From positions 96,767,291-96,831,290 of the forward strand of contig OY740773.1 in assembly GCA_963513935.1 (NCBI GenBank): a stretch of DNA of 64,000 nt, given 5' to 3'. Under the pieces are notes generated by a model. It saw nothing but the letters and a program-made list of their open reading frames with translations. It did not search any database and was not told the DNA's origin. Of the stretch, positions 47,460 to 60,384 are shown in pieces. This DNA is from Aphrophora alni. Taxonomy: Eukaryota; Arthropoda; Insecta; Hemiptera; Aphrophoridae. Each line of letters starts with the position of its first letter. Position 1 is the first letter of the stretch. Both the position numbers and the translations under genes were made by a program.

Positions 47460-48290
47460 TCTAGAAATTTATTGTTGCCTTATTCTTATTCTAAGATGGA
47501 AAGCTCTTGTCTGTAGAAGTTATTCCATCCTTAACTTTCGTGGTCTTTCTTTCATTCTAGCCTTACATAATGCTTTTGACATGCGTTCATTGACCACTCG
47601 TTCTGCATTAGTTAACGAAGTCTTTGAACGAATGACTTTGCGATTCAGTTTCATTCAATATCAATCAATATTACTACTTATAATTCAAACATTTCCTTGA
47701 AAATATGGCTGTAGTTTCTTTGGACAATTTTTCTTACATTATCTTACATTTTTCGCTGTTAGGTTTCATTATCTCTGACCCATAGGCTATGTCTTACAAA
47801 AATTTTGTAAATTCTTTTTTTTAACATAACATCAGCTGAAACTTACTGGTTTGCGTAATATACCTTGTTTATCATTATTAATTTTGTTTGTTTTTCTTCA
47901 GTGATATGATGTTATAAAAAACTGCTTACTTACCCAAACCTTAAATTACTAACTGTGAAGTCTTCACAGTGCTTTATTTCTCTGATGCCATACTTATAAA
48001 TTTTGGTTTTACTTTCATTCACTAGCTTGATAAACATTTCTCTCAAACGATAGTCTTTCCTGGATATTTCCAAGATGTCATTACCAAACACACATGCACT
48101 GATTTTTAAATTATGCCTCCCTTTTATCAAAATCGTCAAACATTCTCTTAAAGTTACAGAGGGTGTTGATGAAAGCACAATATCTGGCCTCACAATACAT
48201 CTTGATATAAAATTAATCATACTTTTAAATCTCAAATTTAGGTTACGATATTGCTATTTACCCAACCAATAAAATACCATATGGTTTTAC
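47460..48290 (-). pseudogene. Unrecognised broken coding region, minus strand
   Basis: Two coding-like blocks share this strand. The upstream block (48235 down to 47930) is open for about 100 residues and includes IKGRHNLKISACVFGNDIL and KLVNESKTKIYKYGIREIK. The downstream block (about 47660 to 47470) reads SLTNAERVVNERMSKALCK and ARMKERPRKLRME, interrupted by one TAA, then LLQTRAFHLRIRIRQQ. Between them lies about 270 bp of AT-rich sequence without a clear frame. The charged, helix-like composition suggests genuine protein ancestry, but I do not recognise the family. Options are a retroelement ORF, a decayed processed gene copy, or part of a host gene. The stop codon argues that it is not currently translated. 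Confidence 0.35.
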
Positions 48291-48359
48291 TTATCAGCTG
48301 TTTTCTTATTTATTTATAATTTTAAGGTTATGTTTACCCAATTACAAACTAACTCTTCC

Positions 48360-48585
48360 TCAAGCGCTCACTATAGTGAGTACGGACGTGGCTATCCCGA
48401 GAGACACTAGCTGGATCTACACTTTTTTTCATGTAATGTTAGGTTAGATCTCTCCCTTTCATCTTTACTATCAGGTCTTGTTCTTTTCTGACCTTGACGC
48501 TATTAGAGCATTCGAGGGTTAGTCTTAATTTTATGTTCTCTTTTTATATAAAACGATGGTGATCGAGAAGGTTTGACCTTTAAAC
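48360..48585 (-). repeat. SINE-like family copy (best preserved single copy)
   Basis: Plus-strand text: ctcactatagtgagtacgga, cgtggctatcccgagagaca, ctagctggatctac, ctctccctttcatctttact, tctgaccttgacgctattag, agcattcgagggtta. Orientation is reversed relative to the cluster at 58.7-59.4 kb. About 225 bp long. No A or B box and no protein. Promoter origin unknown. Confidence 0.75.
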
Positions 48586-49918
48586 TAATAGAAAACAAAT
48601 TAAGCAAATATTCTTAATGGCTTCAGCTATTTATTATGCTATCCTGTTGTTGGTAGAAGTTTATCCATTTCAGAGCGGGTTTTACTACGTGATCTGATTT
48701 ATTATGCAATCTCTTTTACTGGTCAAAGTCGATTAATTACAATCGAAATAGGTTAATAAGCCTCGCAAATTAAAATTATAAGTGGGTCGGGAATTGACTA
48801 ATGTAATTGGAATGGTTCAACATTTTGCTCTACAAATGAACAGGAAAATCAATTACACCTTCACAATGCAAACAGAAATAATGGCGTGTTATATTTTGTT
48901 TTAATCACTTAAAATGAGCAATAATTTTAGTAGGCCAATACGTTGTAACAAATTGCATAGCTTCAAGGGGTATTAATTGAGCATAGTACGAAATTTTCGT
49001 GGTTCACTAACCGAACATTATTGAGTTAACCATTTTGGGTTAACAACGATAGGCTGAAATCAGAGTTCAGGTGGCCCACATTAGCCAACTTGGATATTAG
49101 TTCGAGGAAAACTTTCCAATTACACAAGTCCAGACACTAAGCCAGCTGTTATGAGACTTATGGTACAAACACAGTGGACCCTAACTGGTTGTATTTTACA
49201 TCGAAGTTTCTTTATTTGTATGAACGCAGTTGAGTCTAGCAGGGGTTACCTAGATGGACGACGGGAGCCTAGCGGTAACCTAAAAGCATTTTTCTTCTTA
49301 TTGTTGTCTGTGTCCACCTCAGAGAGCTACTTTGACTCCCAGCCTGATCATAATTACAAAGAGTACGAACGATCTAAAAATATTACATATTCCTGAATAT
49401 TTTACTAATAACGCGATAATGTTGAGAGGTTTTTCGTTTTTAAACAACAACAAGAATTTTACAAACTTTGGTGACGAATACAGGGCGTTACAAAACTCAT
49501 ATTAAGTGATTTTATTATGGTTTACTTTTTCTTAAATTCCTTTAATAAATTTGAAATTTTACTACAAACTTTTACTATCCATATAGAAAATACAGTGGAA
49601 ATTATTTTCAGTTGTGACACGTGTAACACTTTTAGTTTGAAAACTATTATAACATGCCAGAGGCATCATACTAGTGTTTTGAAGCTTTATATCATTTCAT
49701 AACATCACAATGATATTCTAATAATGTTATTTATCCACGATATCGACCTGATATTTGAATCTAAATAATATTATATTTACTGAATAAAAACACACTTTAT
49801 TAAGTTTTTTTTAACGTGTACAGTAATCTCTGAAATATGTACCTCATTTTTAGGTGTATTATTTAAGAAAATAAAACTTATGGACAGTTCTAAACAATAT
49901 TAAACTAACTTTGATTGT

Positions 49919-50440
49919 TGATACAGGGTGGAATCAATTATACGTGCAATATTTCAGGGATGGTTCAGTTGCGTTAACATATGTTAAAAAAGTTTCGCTT
50001 TTCATCTATTGATCTATTATTAATTTTTCTTAAAACATTTTACATAATAAAAATGGATGAGTCCATATTTGAATAATGTATCATTTTATCCCATTTATCA
50101 CTTTACCAAAAACGAATATTATGTTTGGCGTATTTAATTTGAATAATAATTCTTAGAATTCAAAAACATCCTTTTAGTAGTTAGTTCTAAGGGCCAAAAT
50201 TGAAAACCAATTTTGAAAATGTAGAAAATAACGTCTTAGTTAAACTGAAAAAAGATTAGCATCAAAGAATAAACAACATATCTGACCTCCTTATCTCGTC
50301 TATTTCCAAAACTACAAATTAGCTTAGAAAACCTCACAGAAAGAAAGACGAAAAACAAAGCGTTTTCCGACATACGTTAATAGGAACTTTTTCTTTATTT
50401 TAGTGGGCTAAATCTATTCCAACAATATAACCCTGTATTT
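49919..50440. mobile_element. Non-autonomous Tc1/mariner-like element
   Basis: The left end gatacagggtggaatcaatt and the reversed right end atacagggttatattgttgg match in type, and loose similarity continues inward (gttaacatatgttaaaaaag against attaacgtatgtcggaaaac). About 520 bp, no coding capacity. Confidence 0.6.
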
Positions 50441-51279
50441 AAATCTTAAAATATAAAAGTAAAATGTCGTGAATGAAAATAGTAATTTACTGATTTATAT
50501 CACGATGGAATAGTACAAAAGTGGTTTAACAGACATTCTGAATACAAGCATGTCTGGGAATTTCCCATTAAGCATTGCCAACTTTAAAAACTGAATTAAA
50601 ATTGAGGTTAAAACCGTTTAGGTTAGGTTAGGTTAGTATTACACCACTATTTGTTTAGTTCAGGTACAATCATGTTAATTGATTTAATTACAAGAGAATT
50701 TTATCACTTAGAACAGAAGCGAAAAAAAAAATCACATAAGCGAACAGAAGTAAATATTTAATTCCAAAATCGAAAATATATTTTTCAAAATAAATCAAAT
50801 ATCTCTATCATAACTTAACTTTTTAAATATAAAAAAAAATGTTCAATTTTACAATTGGAATTGATAAATAACCACAAAAAGTCATCATCTAACACTAGAA
50901 ATTTTGTTGTAAGCATAATTAACAGGACTAAACAGATTATTAAGATAATTAAAATAACAATATTTTTATCTCCATGAAGATACAGATGACAACATTAAAA
51001 AATCTAAATACAAATTCGGTGGTTCTGAATTTAGGTATCGCCATAAGATTAACTAGGTCGAATTAACCAATAGCATTGATCAATTAAAGCAATATTCATA
51101 ACCTTGAATATAAAAATTAATAAAAATGAAACCATGATATTTCTGTTTTCACACCAGGGTGGTTTTGACTGTCATTTAGTCGTGGTATTTTTTTTTTAAA
51201 AATTTGTGAGATTTTAAGGCGAACAACCATATGCAGTAATTATCGCCTTCACAAAATGGAGCGTGAACATAATACAAAT

Positions 51280-51560
51280 GACAAAACAATAACATAAAGT
51301 TTTTAAGAACTGTAACAAAATAAAAACTAGTCAACAAACGAAAATAAACAACATAGCATGTTACAAATCTGTAAAATAGTCCTGCAACCAAATACAAACT
51401 ATGGTAAAACAATAAAAACAATTATTGCAGGGCGTTAAAAGAGCCTTGCAACGAGTTACCAAGAATACAAACATAGTAGGAAGGAAAACTAAACATAATA
51501 TTACAGAGGTGTAATAAGACTCTGCAATAATTGATTTGAATTTTTTTAGATTTTATCAAT
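51280..51560. repeat. Diverged 60-75-bp tandem repeats shared with 38440
   Basis: At least three units (near 51363, 51427 and 51503). Each holds a short self-complementary block (GCAGGGCGTTAAAAGAGCCT TGC type) then an A-rich spacer with acaaacata. Confidence 0.55.
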
Positions 51561-54500
51561 AATTTTCAGACGATGCAAAAAAAGACAATTTTATATCTAG
51601 GTAGTGGTGGGGTGATAATCAAAATCCTTTTTCAAAATTTGTTTTCGAATGTTGCCTGTGTGTCGTATGTACAGTGCTCTACAGCCCAAATGATTTATTT
51701 TTAGTTATTTAAACTTGTAGTAGCTGCCATAATAAAACAACACAAAATTTTGAATTTTCTGGACCTTCTAAGGACCCAAATAACAAGTATTAACAAGCCT
51801 CTTCAAAATTTCCGGTTGCGACATATAGATAAAACAAACATCCACAATGAGGCTCTTCCGATTTTGTTCAAATTTTAGTGAAATGTAAAGATTAATGATC
51901 CAAGATTACGTACAAATCACAAGTAAAGAAAAATTAAGGTTCAAATATCAAGCTCGGTGGTTGATGATAAGTGAAACAAATCTAACGTAGACTACCTTTT
52001 AGTCTAACAAATATTCTTTTCTATAACACTACTTTGACCTTGATATCATGTAACAGTTTCTTTCGAGGATTACTCTTTCTCACTATCTTTAATAAATTGT
52101 CAGCTCGTTTAGCGAAGAAAAACTCTTTCCAAATGGTTAAATATTTAAATCTAACATTATACATGGTATGTTATAGTCATATTTTTAAATCCTCAATACA
52201 GAATAATGACGATACTTGGGAATTTAATAGCTTATATCTTTTAAACACATGAGTCTTCTCACATTCTTATTGGATCGTGAAGTTCTATCTGCTAGTCGAG
52301 TCTTTCTCTGTTGAAAACGTCTCTAGGTTTGCCTGCAGCGTCTCCTCGTCCTTTAAAAGTTTCTCACCTAATTGACTTCGTGTCTACCAGTTTATATAGA
52401 ACTTAACTAAATAGGCTGCAAGCTATGCAATTTCAACACTTTTTGCTTTCTTTCCTAATAATTGTCATAAGTCTAATATGGAAGATTTAATTGGTGTTAA
52501 TACTACTTAATATCGCTATTATCTTTTAAAAATAATTACTAAAAATTATAATTTTTTTTTATCCCAAATTCTAAATCCTTAATCCTAACAGTGTTTTAAT
52601 GATAGTCTCTAACTCATAATGACTACGTAGACCGTAGGCTAGTGTTGAAAGAAATGTTATAGGCACGACTATACAACATACCATATAATAATATATCAAA
52701 ATATCACTTACTAGTCGTGTAGATGTACCGATTTCCTATCATTTAAGTATTTAACATTCACTATTACACTCGCGTATGAACAAGAGATGTGTTGCAATGA
52801 ATACCGACTATGAATACTCGGAGTCAGTATTCAGTCAGTTACACATACCGCCAGTTAATTTTGAAAAGAAACTTATTTATTTGGAAGCTTGCTCAGATCT
52901 ATTGTTTGATCGGTTTTCAATGACTTAATATTAATAAGTACTCAAAGCTCCATTACCCCATATCCTGCTGAAAAACAAAAAAAATTACCGATATTCTACA
53001 AAAATAAATAATAAAGAGTGCAAACTATTAAACATTCATTCTCTCACACAGATCCAGAAATCCAGAAAAGCAAATAATAACCAAGCAAAAATTCATAGTC
53101 ACTCCTAAAAAATCTCTATAGATCAGGGAAAAGATATTTTATTATTAATGATATTTTTATTATTTTAAATTATTATATTAAATTTTGTCTTACTTATTTC
53201 TTACGGAAAAGAAGATAATATTATGGTGACGGTGCAATAGGTCCTATCGTTAAACAAATTTCCATTAATTTTTTCTACAAAACATTTAAAATTTAAATAA
53301 AGCCTCAAGTGATCCTCTTGTATTATAAAACCGTTGTAAGTTTACTTCATAAGCAATTCTAAACTCCCTGTTAATGACGGTTCATTTCGTTGCTAGCCTA
53401 TTACTCCCAACCCTTACATTTGAGATGTAATTTCACAATATTTAACCGTTCTCAGTAAAACCGATTTTACAAATTAGATGTTGTACAATTTACGTAACAT
53501 TTTTTTTGCATCCTTTAAAAACTACATTTGATGATGTGTTTTTGATTTTGATCAAAACACAATTTTAAGTTACTGTAATATTTCAGCTACGCCAAGTTTT
53601 GAGTTTAATAAAGACTGTCAAATATTCCGACTTTATTTGATTTACCTTATATCTTTATCTTTATCTGTCAACCTCAAAACAGATTTTTCAAAACTCAACA
53701 ACGATAATTCTTACCCATTGATAACTTTGGAATTGGTATGTATATGTGGTAGTAAACGAATAAAATCATCCCTATTAAATACTGTCAAATTAAATTACGA
53801 AATTAATTTGTTTTTAAATCAACAAACTGGAGTAACCATTTATCCTTTTTTATATTAGACGATTAATATTCTGCACCATGAACAGTCCTCAATTAAAAGC
53901 AAATTAGAAGTGTGAAGGTAAGAGGGGGGGGGGAGAGCTTACGACAGTAATGGCTGTCATCAAAACACTTCATCCACAGTTTACTTTGAAAATATTAATG
54001 GTTCAAGAAAGAATTTATAAACAATACACATCAACCTATAATCAAAATAAACGGTGCATTGCACTAACTTTCTCACACATCCTTTCACGATAATAAGTGG
54101 ATAGTTTGTATGCCCACTAACTGACCAGAGACCAGCTGCAATAATTCATTTATGTATTTATTAAATGAATAGACACGAGTCTTTAAAAAAATACATTCAA
54201 TGGTTGATAATTTCTCTATGGTTTTTGTGTTTTTATTGAATTTAACTTCATTAATATACATACTATTTGAAGTTTATATTGTAAGTTTATAGTTTTGTTT
54301 TCCTTTTAATTTATACTAATTTATCGTTAATCAGAAATGTTTTAAATGAATTGTTGAAGGTACTGTAATGAATAGACAGTATATATTGTTATTGTGATTA
54401 TTTATTTGATTTATTCAAACATTTGTTTTTGGTTATTTTTTAACTGTTTAACGATTCTTTTTATTATTATTCTATATTAAAAATCGAACAATCAAAATAA

Positions 54501-54575
54501 TTTATATTATATAATCCATATATGAGGCGTGATTGTTCGTAGATTGTTTCTAAAAATGTTTGGTATTCCTTCCAG
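51561..54575. other. Intron stretch without recognised genes
   Basis: A 30-codon minus-strand frame near 52290..52380 (LGEKLLKDEETLQANLETFS) looks protein-like but stops on both sides and was not assigned. Confidence 0.4.
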
Positions 54576-54622
54576 TATCCCAGAAGATTGAAATTGTATA
54601 CGAGGGCTTCCAGGCCACTAAA
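54576..54622 (+). CDS. Candidate 47-nt micro-exon (uncertain)
   Basis: A short block lies between a good acceptor (tattccttccag) and a good donor (gtaagat). If joined to the phase-1 end at 47099, the frame stays open and reads VSQKIEIVYEGFQATK, ending in phase 0. I do not recognise these residues as part of the NMDA receptor amino-terminal domain. The expected Gly codon at the junction would become Val. It may be an alternative or cryptic exon, or chance. Confidence 0.25.
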
Positions 54623-54866
54623 GTAAGATATCAAAAATAATAATTGGGTAAATTTCTAAAGAACAAAATCTGTAACCAATTTAATTTTCTACGTTAAACC
54701 AACAGTTGTGACGTAATCTATTTGATAAAATCTCCAATTGACGTGCCTATGAGTGGTTTCTTACAGGATTTTAGTATATTTTCAGGAGATACAGAACTGA
54801 AATTTTATATGGGGCTTAACAGTGTTTAAAGTAACATGAAAAAAATATTAAAATTCATAAAGTTCT

Positions 54867-54915
54867 TCTATCTGTGACCAATCAAGTTAATCTATCTGTG
54901 GCCAATCAAGTTAAG
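54867..54915. repeat. Two tandem 24-25-bp units
   Basis: tctatctgtgaccaatcaag then ttaa, followed by tctatctgtggccaatcaag then ttaa. Confidence 0.8.
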
Positions 54916-55914
54916 CTTATAAGGATACTTTTAATCAGCTGATATATTTAATATTCAACAATGAGTCAGTTATAATTATTTAATAATCAAATTTCCCGTC
55001 AAATTAATCAATATTCAGCAATTATATACTAATTTACCTGACGAATACATGCTTAAAATACTTATAAATAATACAAATCGAGGTTATAAAATCACGTTTA
55101 TTACCTTTAATAGTTTATATTATGTCTAAAACAATTTGAATCTACAATGTGACTTATTCTAGTCACGATATTCAAGTAACACACAGCGGGTGTTTTATGA
55201 AACAATTCACTTAACAAAATGAAAACAAATAAAACCAACAAGTTTTTAAAGCCACTCTCTTGTGAGAAGTACTAATGTAATTGTACTGGAGAAGCTATTA
55301 CTTACTGTTAGAGGTATATAAGCAAGTCCAACATTTACGTATGAAGTGATAAGTGATTCGACGGTAATACACGTTTAATAGCAAACATTTGGTTCAGAGT
55401 TATGCAGTTATTTACAATTGACACAATCAAAGTAACTTATCGAATAATAAAAAAACACATACAAAAACAGAAACATTATGGACATTAACACTAATACACA
55501 TAGAATTGATAAGTTTAGTTTCAATTAGGTCACTCTTTTAGGTGGATAAAGTTGCAACTAAATAGTCGGTTTATTTATGATTGTTATTGTTAGAGGGGGT
55601 TATAGTATTGAATATTCTATTGGAAGAATAATTCAATTTGTCGTTAATGACTCAATCCGGGTATAGTTTCAAGCTTCTGTATGTATGTTATTCTTCAAAA
55701 GTGTTAAGAAAGTGACCTCTTGTACAGTTACATATTACATCCATATTGTAGTCAATTGATTTATAACTTTAAGTGTGGTCCTTCTCCATAATGTGTTTAG
55801 CGAAACATGATCTTTGTTCACCAAGTGTCCTTTTGGTAAATGTTCTTCTTTATACCTTTCAGAAAAGAATAGACCTGTCTGTCCGATACAGTTCTAATTT
55901 AATGTTTCATTTAC

Positions 55915-56065
55915 CCTCAGGCTCACTCCTCCTGATTAGGGGCGTAGCAATCCTGAACGACCCTACTTGTAACTACAACTTTTTCTTGTGGTCTTGGGTT
56001 ATAACTCTCTCTTTCATCTTTCCCATCAGGTCTCTCTTGACCAACTCTTCTAGAAAAGACAAAGA
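55915..56065 (-). repeat. SINE-like family copy, diverged
   Basis: ggctcactcctcctgattag, gtagcaatcctgaacgaccc, taactctctctttcatcttt and cccatcaggtctctcttgac follow family order. Confidence 0.6.
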
Positions 56066-56416
56066 AAAGAATGTAGAACTTGCATTAATTGATGTGAAAA
56101 AGGTCATTGTAGAAACCTTTCAACTTGAATTCAACATGAACTAGCGAAATAATATCTAAAAAAAAGAAGAGAAAACAACAGTTAATAAAGAACTATTAAA
56201 TTGAAATGGATAACAAATATGAATAAACTCTGTACATACAGTACACTCACACACATCAAAATTATTATTCGTCTCTATTTTCCCCAAAAAAATCTGTCCA
56301 TCCTACTTATACACACAATACAATTCTAATCATATTTTTCCCACTTATTTTTTTATAGAACATAATCTGGTATGTCGCGTTCCTATTGTAAACTTTTTGC
56401 AATATTTTGAAAGCTA

Positions 56417-57230
56417 TATACACAGTGATTCATGAAAAACCGAGAAACATTCAGGACATGATTCACTGATAAAAATAAATAATAAAGTTCATATAACATA
56501 GGCGGGAATCAGCTTGGCTCCATCTATCCGTATTTTTTTGTTATTTTAAAAATAAATAAAAAAGCTTTAAACATTGGAAACCAATAAGATTCTGAGTTCA
56601 AATTTAATACTTGCATTTTTTTCTATGTTACGTTTTACAAGTGTACCAAAAACAAAGACTTTATTTTGTATATTTTTTAAAACGTCGGCCTTTGAAACTA
56701 TTTAACGTTGAATATCTCAAAAACCGTTAACTGTACAAAAAATGTAATAAGAATCAAAATATATATATATATATATATATATATTCTTTGTAAGTTAAGG
56801 GTTTTCAAAACATTCGAAATTAAATATTTGTATATTTGAAAATATAGAAAATAAGCATTCCTAAAAATGGGTGCACCAAATTGCAACCCAAGATCTATTT
56901 TTAATGTCATTGTTTTTATTATTGTTTAATTTTATTTATGTATTTATTTATTTTTTAAGGGTTTATCACATCCGAAGTTAAATATTTCCAACGACCACCA
57001 TTTTTAAAATGAATCATATGTTTTTTGTAAACCTGTAAACCTTAAGATAAAAACTGTGTACCGAATTTGAACTCGACTTCTATTTTCAATGTTTTTCTAT
57101 TTTTTTGTTAACGAACAAAATGACAGATAGACGGGACACTAAATGTTTTCTGACCAATGTTTAGTAACTTCTTTCTTTATTTTATCAGTAAAATAAATCC
57201 TGAAATGTTCACCTTGTTACCCTAAATATA
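56417..57230. mobile_element. Non-autonomous DNA element with long inverted ends
   Basis: The left end (tatacacagtgattcatgaa, acattcaggacatgattcac, tgataaaaataaataataaa) mirrors the reversed right end (ggtgaacatttcaggattta, ttttactgataaaataaaga). About 815 bp. It contains an (AT)n run at 56759..56784. The left half is shared with 44561..44854. Confidence 0.75.
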
Positions 57231-57419
57231 CAAATAGAAAACGTACAGGGACCGTAGAATATCTGGAAGGGGTTTGGTATTAAGGAAAAAATGATTACGA
57301 CAAAAGTTGTATGGCAACACTACATGTAGAATAAATAATAGTAAATTGGCTATTCAAGAACATAAAACTCAGATCCTAATTCATGTATCGATATTACATT
57401 AAAATATTCCCATCTTGGT

Positions 57420-57612
57420 AGTAAGTCATTCTAACCGTAAATAAAAATAGACATTCATTAGTTCAAAGTACCTCCCGTATTTTCTTATATCTAATAAAGT
57501 TCTTCCAATCTCCCTCCTCTTCCATTTTGCTTGAGTTTCTTGAACTGAAATGATTGCGTTACAACAGAGTAACGGTGAATGTAAAATATCTAGGACAGAG
57601 TTCCTTATATTG
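57420..57612 (-). repeat. Dispersed repeat with conserved open frame, copy 1
   Basis: Minus strand reads AIISVQETQAKWKRREIGRT then LLDIRKYGRYFE. The copy at 61250..61410 (plus) encodes AIISVQETQIKWREIGRTLL then DVRKYG. The length difference within the frame is a multiple of three, so both stay open. An alternative frame starting at the internal ATG reads MEEEGDWKNFIRYKKIREVL. Family not recognised; probably part of a transposon protein. Confidence 0.5.
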
Positions 57613-57839
57613 TATGCCATTTTACAAATAATTGTATTTATTTTATTTTAATCGGAATACCACAACCAGTGTTTTCTTAATCTGAAAATTCTTGAGTATT
57701 ATAATCGAAGTAGCTAATCGATATTCTGTTTGATTCGATCATTTGTCACTAAGTCTATATGTTTGTTACGCAATTTGATCAAACGCGTGTAACAATCAGA
57801 TTAAAGTTTAAAAGCCCTTAGTGGTTCACTACAATTAGT

Positions 57840-58050
57840 ACCGGCGAGGGAGGTAATCCAGAGGAATTCTAGCACTGTCTTGTAGTCTAGGATTAGATCA
57901 CTCTCTTTCATCTATCCTATCTTCTCTCGACCAACTTTTGTTCTCATTCAACCCTGACGCTATTAGAATATTCCAGAGCTATATTTTATGTTCTTTTCTT
58001 CTTCCTTTTTTATAAGTCAATGATGTTAAGTTTTTCAACTTTAAACAAGA
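57840..58050 (-). repeat. SINE-like family copy
   Basis: gatcactctctttcatctat, cctatcttctctcgaccaac, accctgacgctattagaata and ttccagagctat match the family. It ends with a gttaagtttttcaactttaa block also seen at 48575. Confidence 0.7.
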
Positions 58051-58189
58051 AGATATGAAAGTTTAGCATTGAGGTTCTTTGAATCTATTCATGTATTTAC
58101 AAGGTTATTTTAAATTTTGTTGTTTATTTTAAAAATTCACTTACTCAAAAAACATATAATTTACAGTTCAATGACACCCGATTAAGTTT

Positions 58190-58395
58190 TTTTTTCTTGT
58201 TTCTTAAAGATAAAAACTTTTCTCTCATCATCTCCTTATGTAGTCCACAATGACCACCTATCAATAACTACCTTTTGTATAAAAAAAAAATAATAGAAAT
58301 TTAAAAAATTTAAAACCCTGGAATACTCTCAAAGCATCAGGGCCAAAATAGAGCAATAATTGGCTAAAAAAACCCTAACAGGCCTATACTACATG
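58190..58395 (+). repeat. SINE-like family copy, diverged
   Basis: aaaccctggaatactctcaa, agcatcagggcc, ggctaaaaaaaccctaacag and ctatactacatga are in plus orientation. Confidence 0.55.
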
Positions 58396-58724
58396 ATGAA
58401 ATATGTAAATCCTTGTTTCTTCTAGTAAACGACTATCGTCCTTACAATTAATGAACCCCTGGATGTTCCGATTGGAAATACAGCAGGGGCTCCTATGTAT
58501 TAAATATTCAGCGGTATTAACGAGATATAACGAACAGACCTACAAAAAATTAAACTTCAACTTAAAACTGACCAGCAGGAAGTTTCATCGAAATCGAAAA
58601 ATATAGAATTTCCTAGTTTACTACTTTTTTGATGAAATGAGATAGTATATAAGTCTCTTCACGAAATATTTTTTATAATTGTTTAAAGGCAAATAACGTC
58701 TACGTTATCATTATGTTACAAAAA

Positions 58725-58910
58725 AGGAAGAAAAAACATAAAATAAAAACCTCTAGTATTGTAATACACTAACAGCGTCAGTGTCAGGAAAATAACAAGA
58801 GTTTGTCATGAGAGACCTGACACAAGACTACATGAAATAGTTCTATACCCACTTAGATTCCATTTGGATTGCCACGCCCGAACTCACTATAGGTGGGCCC
58901 CAGATGAGTC
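58725..58910 (+). repeat. SINE-like family copy
   Basis: taacagcgtcagtgtcagga, aataacaagagtttgtcatg, agagacctgacacaagacta, catgaaatag and gattgccacgcccgaactca followed by ctata. Confidence 0.7.
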
Positions 58911-58969
58911 ACTTTAAGCAATCAGTGTGTAAAGTCATGATAAACACACCTCGTACTCAAAGTTCTAAA

Positions 58970-59440
58970 TAGTTTAATTTAAATAGTTGTTGAAAGACGA
59001 AAAACCTTTCGGTCTTTATCACCTAAACTAAAGAGAAAATAAAATAAAATGAAAGATCCTAACCCGTGAATACTCTAATAGCGTCAAGACCGGAAATAAC
59101 AAGAGTTAGTAAAGAAAGACGTTGAAAGATGAAAGATAGCGATCTAACACAAGACTACATGAAAAAAGTCTAAATACAGGTAGATCCCTCTGGATTGCCA
59201 ACCCGTACTCACTAAAATGACCCCTTTTAGGAAAGATGAAAGATAGGGATCTAACACAAGACTACATGAAAAAAGTCTAAATACAGGTAGATCCCTCTGG
59301 ATTGCCAACCCGTACTCACTAAAATGACCCCTTTTAGGAAAGATGAAAGATAGGGATCTAACACAAGACTACATGAAAAAAGTCTAAATACAGGTAGATC
59401 CCTCTGGATTGCCAACCCGTACTCACTAAAATGACCCCCT
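58970..59440 (+). repeat. SINE-like family copy with internal 107-bp triplication
   Basis: It starts with a gaaagacgaaaaacctttcg block, then gtgaatactctaatagcgtc and aagaccggaaataacaagag. From 59124 a 107-bp unit is repeated three times (starts 59124, 59231 and 59338). Units begin gaaagatgaaagatag and end at actcactaaaatgacccc. The units differ by about one base, so the expansion is very recent compared with the rest of the window. Confidence 0.9.
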
Positions 59441-60384
59441 GAGTGTGGTTAAATTAAAAATTTACATATTTAAATGAAATTATAAAAGATAGAAACAGAA
59501 TTAATTGAAGTGTTTCATGTGAAAAACAAATTTCCTCTGTGTAAAAAAAGAAGTAATTTGTTTTACATGTTACACAATTTGTAACCGTTTCAAAACCTAA
59601 ATTACATTAACATTTTACATACATTTCCCAATTCAGGATCTCATAAATTAACGTAGATTTTTATATTTTAATATTCATACTAAAATGAGTATCACGTTAT
59701 AATATTACAGCAAAAATAGCTTTAAAATTATCTCAAAGAGGACAAAATTAAAATGTCCAAAAATCTATGGATTTTTTTTAATATTTCCATTTTTATAAAT
59801 AGATGAGTTCAGAATTCTCTAAAGAGCGGCTTTTTAAGGGGAGGGATTAAAGGGTTGAAATATCTTTTTACGATTAAATCCCAATGTACGAAGTTTGAAT
59901 TTCACGAGAGTAAATGCCAAGTGGTAGAATTAAACAGAACCTCGTTCAGCTCAGTTAATTATTTTTAATAATACAAAATGGAGGCACATGTAGTCAGGAA
60001 TTAATCATGAATAAAGTGATTATTACAAAACACTGGTATTGATCCAATTTGATTACAATTTAAATAATGAAGATTATTTGTAAATTTGCATATAAATTAC
60101 AATATAAGGAACTCTTTCCTTTACTAACATCAAACTGGGAATGCGGTTGAACTAAGGGTCGCTTCACTTACACAACCGCAGTGGTCATGGCGTCCTGTGA
60201 CCTACTCCAAAACCACCCGTATGAGTCACCTAATGGGCTTCACTTTATAAAACTTATTTTATTTGATATTTGAAAATAAAATCTGTAATATGTTTTATTC
60301 TACACATAATTAAAAGAAATATGAGACCAAATAATGTATAATTTACTGCATTAAAGCCCAAACTCGTGTTTTCTTTAAGAGGAC
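59441..60384. other. Intron stretch without recognised genes
   Basis: AT-rich. A patch at 60135..60240 is G+C-richer with no recognised frame. Confidence 0.45.

Noticed and set aside
55773..56144. 123-codon plus-strand frame as a host gene
   Set aside because: Its middle is the SINE-like repeat at 55915..56065; the frame is accidental.
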